32,539 nt of DNA from Planctomycetaceae bacterium (lineage in GTDB: Bacteria; Planctomycetota; Planctomycetia; Pirellulales; Pirellulaceae): positions 1 through 32,539 of the forward strand of contig PKCN01000236.1 of the NCBI GenBank assembly GCA_002862205.1, written 5' to 3'. Shown piece by piece: positions 30,310-32,539 of this stretch; position 1 is the first letter of the stretch, and every line of letters begins with the position of its first letter. Position numbers and translations under genes: made by a program. Below the pieces are notes generated by a model that worked only from the letters and a program-made list of their open reading frames with translations, ran no database searches and was not told where the DNA came from.

Positions 30310-31770
30310 ATGTGGTTTGACGTGGCAATCACGCTCAGCTGCGCTGGCTGTGGACTTGTCTGCGGATGGATCATGTGCGCCGTGACAGGTTTTGATACTG
30401 ACCAATATCACGAAACAATCGAGAAGCGTGTCGAAAATCGTGACGGTGAGGAAATTTCCGCGGAGCAGCTCAGTCAGGTTGCCAACAGGTTGCGGGATTT
30501 CGCCACAACGATGGTTGAGAATGTTGATGCGCACCAGAATCGTGTGCTAGCTGTCAGCGAGGAGTTGCAGGAGGCCAGCGATGCATCATCGGAGGTCGTG
30601 CTGGCTGCCGTCAGTCAGCTGATTCAGTCCAATGAGTCGATGCAGAGTCAGTTGCAGAATGCGAAAGATCGCATCCAGCAGCAAACCATGCAGATTGAAT
30701 CTGCAGAACGAAGAGCAGAAACCGATGCACTCACACAAGTTCCGAATCGCCGTGCTTTCGATTCCTATCTGAAACGGCGACATGCTGAGGGACCAGGAGG
30801 AGCTGGGACGCTCGCGTTGCTGGACGTTGACTTGTTCAAGCAGTTCAATGACGTTTACGGGCACCGTGCTGGCGACGAGGTGTTACGCGTCGTTGCAAAT
30901 GTTTTGCATTCCCACTTGCAGCCCTATGGACTGGTAGCGAGATTTGGTGGAGAAGAATTCGCGATCATTCTCGATGAATGCCCCATCAGTGAGGCGGCCT
31001 TGAAAATCGAGCAGGCACGTGTTGCGATCGGCCAATTGGTGATTGAATTTGAAGGGCAACCGCTGCGAGTAGCTGCTTCGGCTGGCGTTGCAACATTGAT
31101 GGAGGACGAGACCTTTGAGAGTTGGTTGCAACGTACCGATGATGCTCTGTACCACTCCAAAGAACAAGGCAGAAATTGTGCCCATCGAATGCAAGGAAAG
31201 AAGCCAACTCTGATTGAATTGAGCCGGGAAGAAGTCTCCGTGCCCAATCCGGATCTATTGTCTCTTGGTGGTGCAGAGTCGGATGAAGTCACATCCGATG
31301 GCACTGTTCTGAGAGCGATTGAAGGAAATGGCGTATTTGCTTCTCTGGCAAATCGTTCGTCGCTGGAAAAGTCATTCAATGATATTCGCAGTCGTACGCA
31401 GGAGTCGGTCTCAGTGCACCTGATGGTTGTGATGTGTGCACCAGGGTTGGGTAACTCATCAATCCGGTCGATTCTGCAGGTGGTTAGGATGCCGTTGAGA
31501 TCGGTCGATAGGATTGGGGCCATCGATGACTCGACGTTGCTGATTTGCATGCCCAGTGCTGATGAAGGATTAGCTCGTCAGCGTGGGGGACAGATTTGCC
31601 ACTCCATCATGTCACTCGGGATCAAGACACTTGATGATCAGGTTGCTCCGGTGAGAGTGGGGCTTGCAGAAGCCACCGCCGGAGAAGATTTCAATCGGAT
31701 CGTTTCACGTGCTCTGCAAGAGGCGGTAAGTCAGGGAGACGGTGCTGAGTCCCCTCAAAGCACAGCCTGA
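30310..31770 (+). CDS. Membrane-anchored diguanylate cyclase (GGDEF) with degenerate second GGDEF
   Basis: Start at 30310 (MWFDVAITLSCAGCGLVCGWIMC), with AGGAG upstream; an upstream in-frame start at 30208 would put the membrane segment inside the protein. The product is 486 aa. One N-terminal transmembrane helix is followed by a coiled coil (about 40-135). A complete GGDEF domain comes next: DALTQVPNRRAFDSYL, DVDLFKQFNDVYGHRAGDEVL, and the active loop GGEEF at 213-217. This predicts c-di-GMP synthesis at the membrane. The inhibitory RxxD site normally five residues before the loop is absent. Residues about 355-480 look like a second, inactive GGDEF (RSVDRIGAIDDSTLLICMPSADEG, VRVGLAEA) lacking the GG(D/E)EF loop. 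Probably monocistronic. Confidence 0.9.
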   Translation: MWFDVAITLSCAGCGLVCGWIMCAVTGFDTDQYHETIEKRVENRDGEEISAEQLSQVANRLRDFATTMVENVDAHQNRVLAVSEELQEASDASSEVVLAAVSQLIQSNESMQSQLQNAKDRIQQQTMQIESAERRAETDALTQVPNRRAFDSYLKRRHAEGPGGAGTLALLDVDLFKQFNDVYGHRAGDEVLRVVANVLHSHLQPYGLVARFGGEEFAIILDECPISEAALKIEQARVAIGQLVIEFEGQPLRVAASAGVATLMEDETFESWLQRTDDALYHSKEQGRNCAHRMQGKKPTLIELSREEVSVPNPDLLSLGGAESDEVTSDGTVLRAIEGNGVFASLANRSSLEKSFNDIRSRTQESVSVHLMVVMCAPGLGNSSIRSILQVVRMPLRSVDRIGAIDDSTLLICMPSADEGLARQRGGQICHSIMSLGIKTLDDQVAPVRVGLAEATAGEDFNRIVSRALQEAVSQGDGAESPQSTA

Positions 31771-31814
31771 TCAGGCTTGAAATCATTCGATTCGGTGTGA
31801 CGTCACAAGCCTGA
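31764..31814 (+). terminator. Overlapping inverted repeats at the end of the GGDEF gene
   Basis: The palindrome AGCCTGATCAGGCT (31764-31777) includes the TGA stop, and TCAGGCTTG (31771-31779) can also pair with CAAGCCTGA (31806-31814). TTTTT follows about ten bases later. This could be an imperfect terminator or an RNA 3' end with two alternative hairpins. Confidence 0.4.
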
Positions 31815-32118
31815 CGCGAACTTGATTTTTGCTGTGAAACTAGGAGTTGTGAAAAAACATGATTTCGGATGCCAATCCATCTTGACCTTCGGAAATGAAC
31901 TCCCCTATCCTCCCAAACATGTTGAGCGATTGGAAACAAACACTCAGCATTTGGTTTTCGGTTTCAGTACGGTCCTGCACTGGCAGTCAATTGATTGCTG
32001 CGGACAAACTGTTGGTTGTTCACACGGACGTGGGCATGCGACGGTCGTAATGATTTCGAAAAGTGTTCGATGAGTGATGGCAAGGATGCCGGATTCTGTA
32101 TCGAACTCCAATCCACCG

Positions 32119-32186
32119 GCTCCCGGGATTTTAAGCGCGTCGTCCTCCGCCCCCCTAGGACAACGTACTTTCCGGGAGCTTTTTTT
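32119..32186 (+). terminator. Intrinsic terminator with long branched stem
   Basis: GCTCCCGG (32119-32126) pairs with CCGGGAGC (32172-32179), followed by seven T (32180-32186). Inside, GTCCT (32142-32146) pairs with AGGAC (32157-32161) and extends with one mismatch. The nearest upstream gene ends 350 bp away, so it may end a long 3' UTR or an unannotated small RNA. Confidence 0.6.
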
Positions 32187-32297
32187 ATGCGCGGACAGTT
32201 CAGGAGGGGGGAATGTGATTTTCCGGAACGGCACACAATTTCGTTGCTCACCTGCGAACGAACGCAATTGCTCATGCTTTGACCAACGCGTTCCTTC

Positions 32298-32327
32298 AAC
32301 AGAGCCGTTGTGAACAGAGCCGTTGAG
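32298..32327 (+). repeat. 15-bp tandem duplication
   Basis: AACAGAGCCGTTGTG (32298-32312) is followed by AACAGAGCCGTTGAG (32313-32327), one mismatch, in non-coding DNA. Confidence 0.85.
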
Positions 32328-32461
32328 GTTGGCTGGATTCCTTCTGAAAAGCCTCAGCTCGCAATGGGCTTGAGTATGGAGGAAGCGAGGGCTGGAGTGC
32401 TGGTTGGGGACTGAACCACCTGAGTGACAGCTTTGTTTCCCCAGTGATTGGTTTTTCGTGT

Positions 32462-32539
32462 TTACACAGGGGGCGCTGTTTCTTCTTCTTCTTCTTCTTC
32501 TTCGTTTCCGTGGTCCACGTTTTCACCCGGACCCGGGTG
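32462..32539 (-). CDS. Possible C-terminal acidic tail of a gene running off the window
   Basis: One minus-strand frame is open from the window edge and ends in TAA at 32462-32464. It reads HPGPGENVDHGN, then eight Glu, then TAPPV. An acidic run with a short Pro-rich end is a plausible protein tail. A competing frame gives eight Lys. Only 25 codons are visible, so the protein cannot be identified. Confidence 0.35.
   Translation of the reverse strand, partial: HPGPGENVDHGNEEEEEEEETAPPV
32480..32503 (+). repeat. (TTC)8 microsatellite
   Basis: Eight uninterrupted TTC units (GAA on the minus strand). If the minus-strand tail is real, the units encode poly-Glu and changes in number keep the frame. 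Confidence 0.95.

Larger units (their letters stand above)
31771..32461. other. 690-bp region without a convincing gene
   Basis: Several overlapping frames of 80-110 codons on both strands cancel each other and match nothing known. The region contains a strong plus-strand terminator (32119-32186), a 15-bp tandem duplication (32298-32327) and no clear start site. A small RNA ending at the terminator is possible. Confidence 0.5.

Noticed and set aside
30170-30310. c-di-GMP (GEMM) riboswitch before the diguanylate cyclase
   Set aside because: The conserved GEMM core elements are not present; only generic nested stems are seen.
32296-32526. 76-codon minus-strand frame with eight Lys
   Set aside because: Poly-Lys comes from reading the GAA repeat in the AAG phase. 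The other phase gives an acidic tail open to the window edge, which is more plausible.

Overview
The window reads as chromosomal DNA from a member of the Planctomycetota (class Planctomycetia likely). The diagnostic evidence is a module found mainly in that phylum: a PSCyt1/DUF1549/DUF1553 secreted cytochrome, a Tat-exported DUF1501 protein and a secreted PQQ-like beta-propeller. Supporting signs are the planctomycete-style UvrA, a BON-domain mini-protein, many starts without a clear Shine-Dalgarno sequence, and moderate GC content (my estimate). No rRNA, tRNA, CRISPR array, transposase or integrase was seen.

Layout. 1-2.4 kb (+): the 3' part of a HEAT/LRR-like/PDZ gene, overlapping mutY by four bases. 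2.5-3.7 kb (+): a secreted di-haem cytochrome c peroxidase, convergent with nnrE (-). Their stop codons share one CTAG, and a strong intrinsic terminator for the peroxidase lies inside the nnrE coding region. 4.5-5.6 kb (+): a degenerate FmdB-like zinc ribbon and a single-pass membrane protein. 5.8-8.4 kb (+): a secreted S9/DPP-IV-type peptidase with an inserted domain resembling the von Hippel-Lindau (VHL) beta domain. 8.6-9.0 kb (+): a DUF952 protein. 9.0-11.6 kb (-): the paired membrane proteins of families TIGR03546 and TIGR03545. 12.2-18.0 kb (+): an AddB/AddA-like helicase-nuclease operon with a short tandem repeat on each flank. 18.2-24.0 kb (-): the propeller, DUF1501 and PSCyt1/DUF1549/DUF1553 group. 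24.3-27.2 kb (-) uvrA and 27.4-29.5 kb (+) ligA are divergent. 29.6-29.8 kb (-): a BON-domain protein. 30.3-31.8 kb (+): a membrane-anchored diguanylate cyclase. The last 0.8 kb is mostly non-coding and ends with what may be the acidic C-terminal tail of a minus-strand gene.

Together: DNA repair is well represented (MutY base excision, AddAB-like end resection, UvrA excision repair, LigA). A second theme is envelope and periplasm biology (peroxidase, S9 peptidase, cytochrome/DUF1501/propeller set, TIGR03545/03546 pair, c-di-GMP signalling). The most interesting observation is the VHL-like insert in the S9 peptidase: an alignment by eye keeps W88, Y98 and W117 of the human hydroxyproline pocket at identical spacing. 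Also notable are the terminator buried in nnrE, an AddA-like helicase that ends before any nuclease domain, and a recurring pattern of short tandem duplications between genes.
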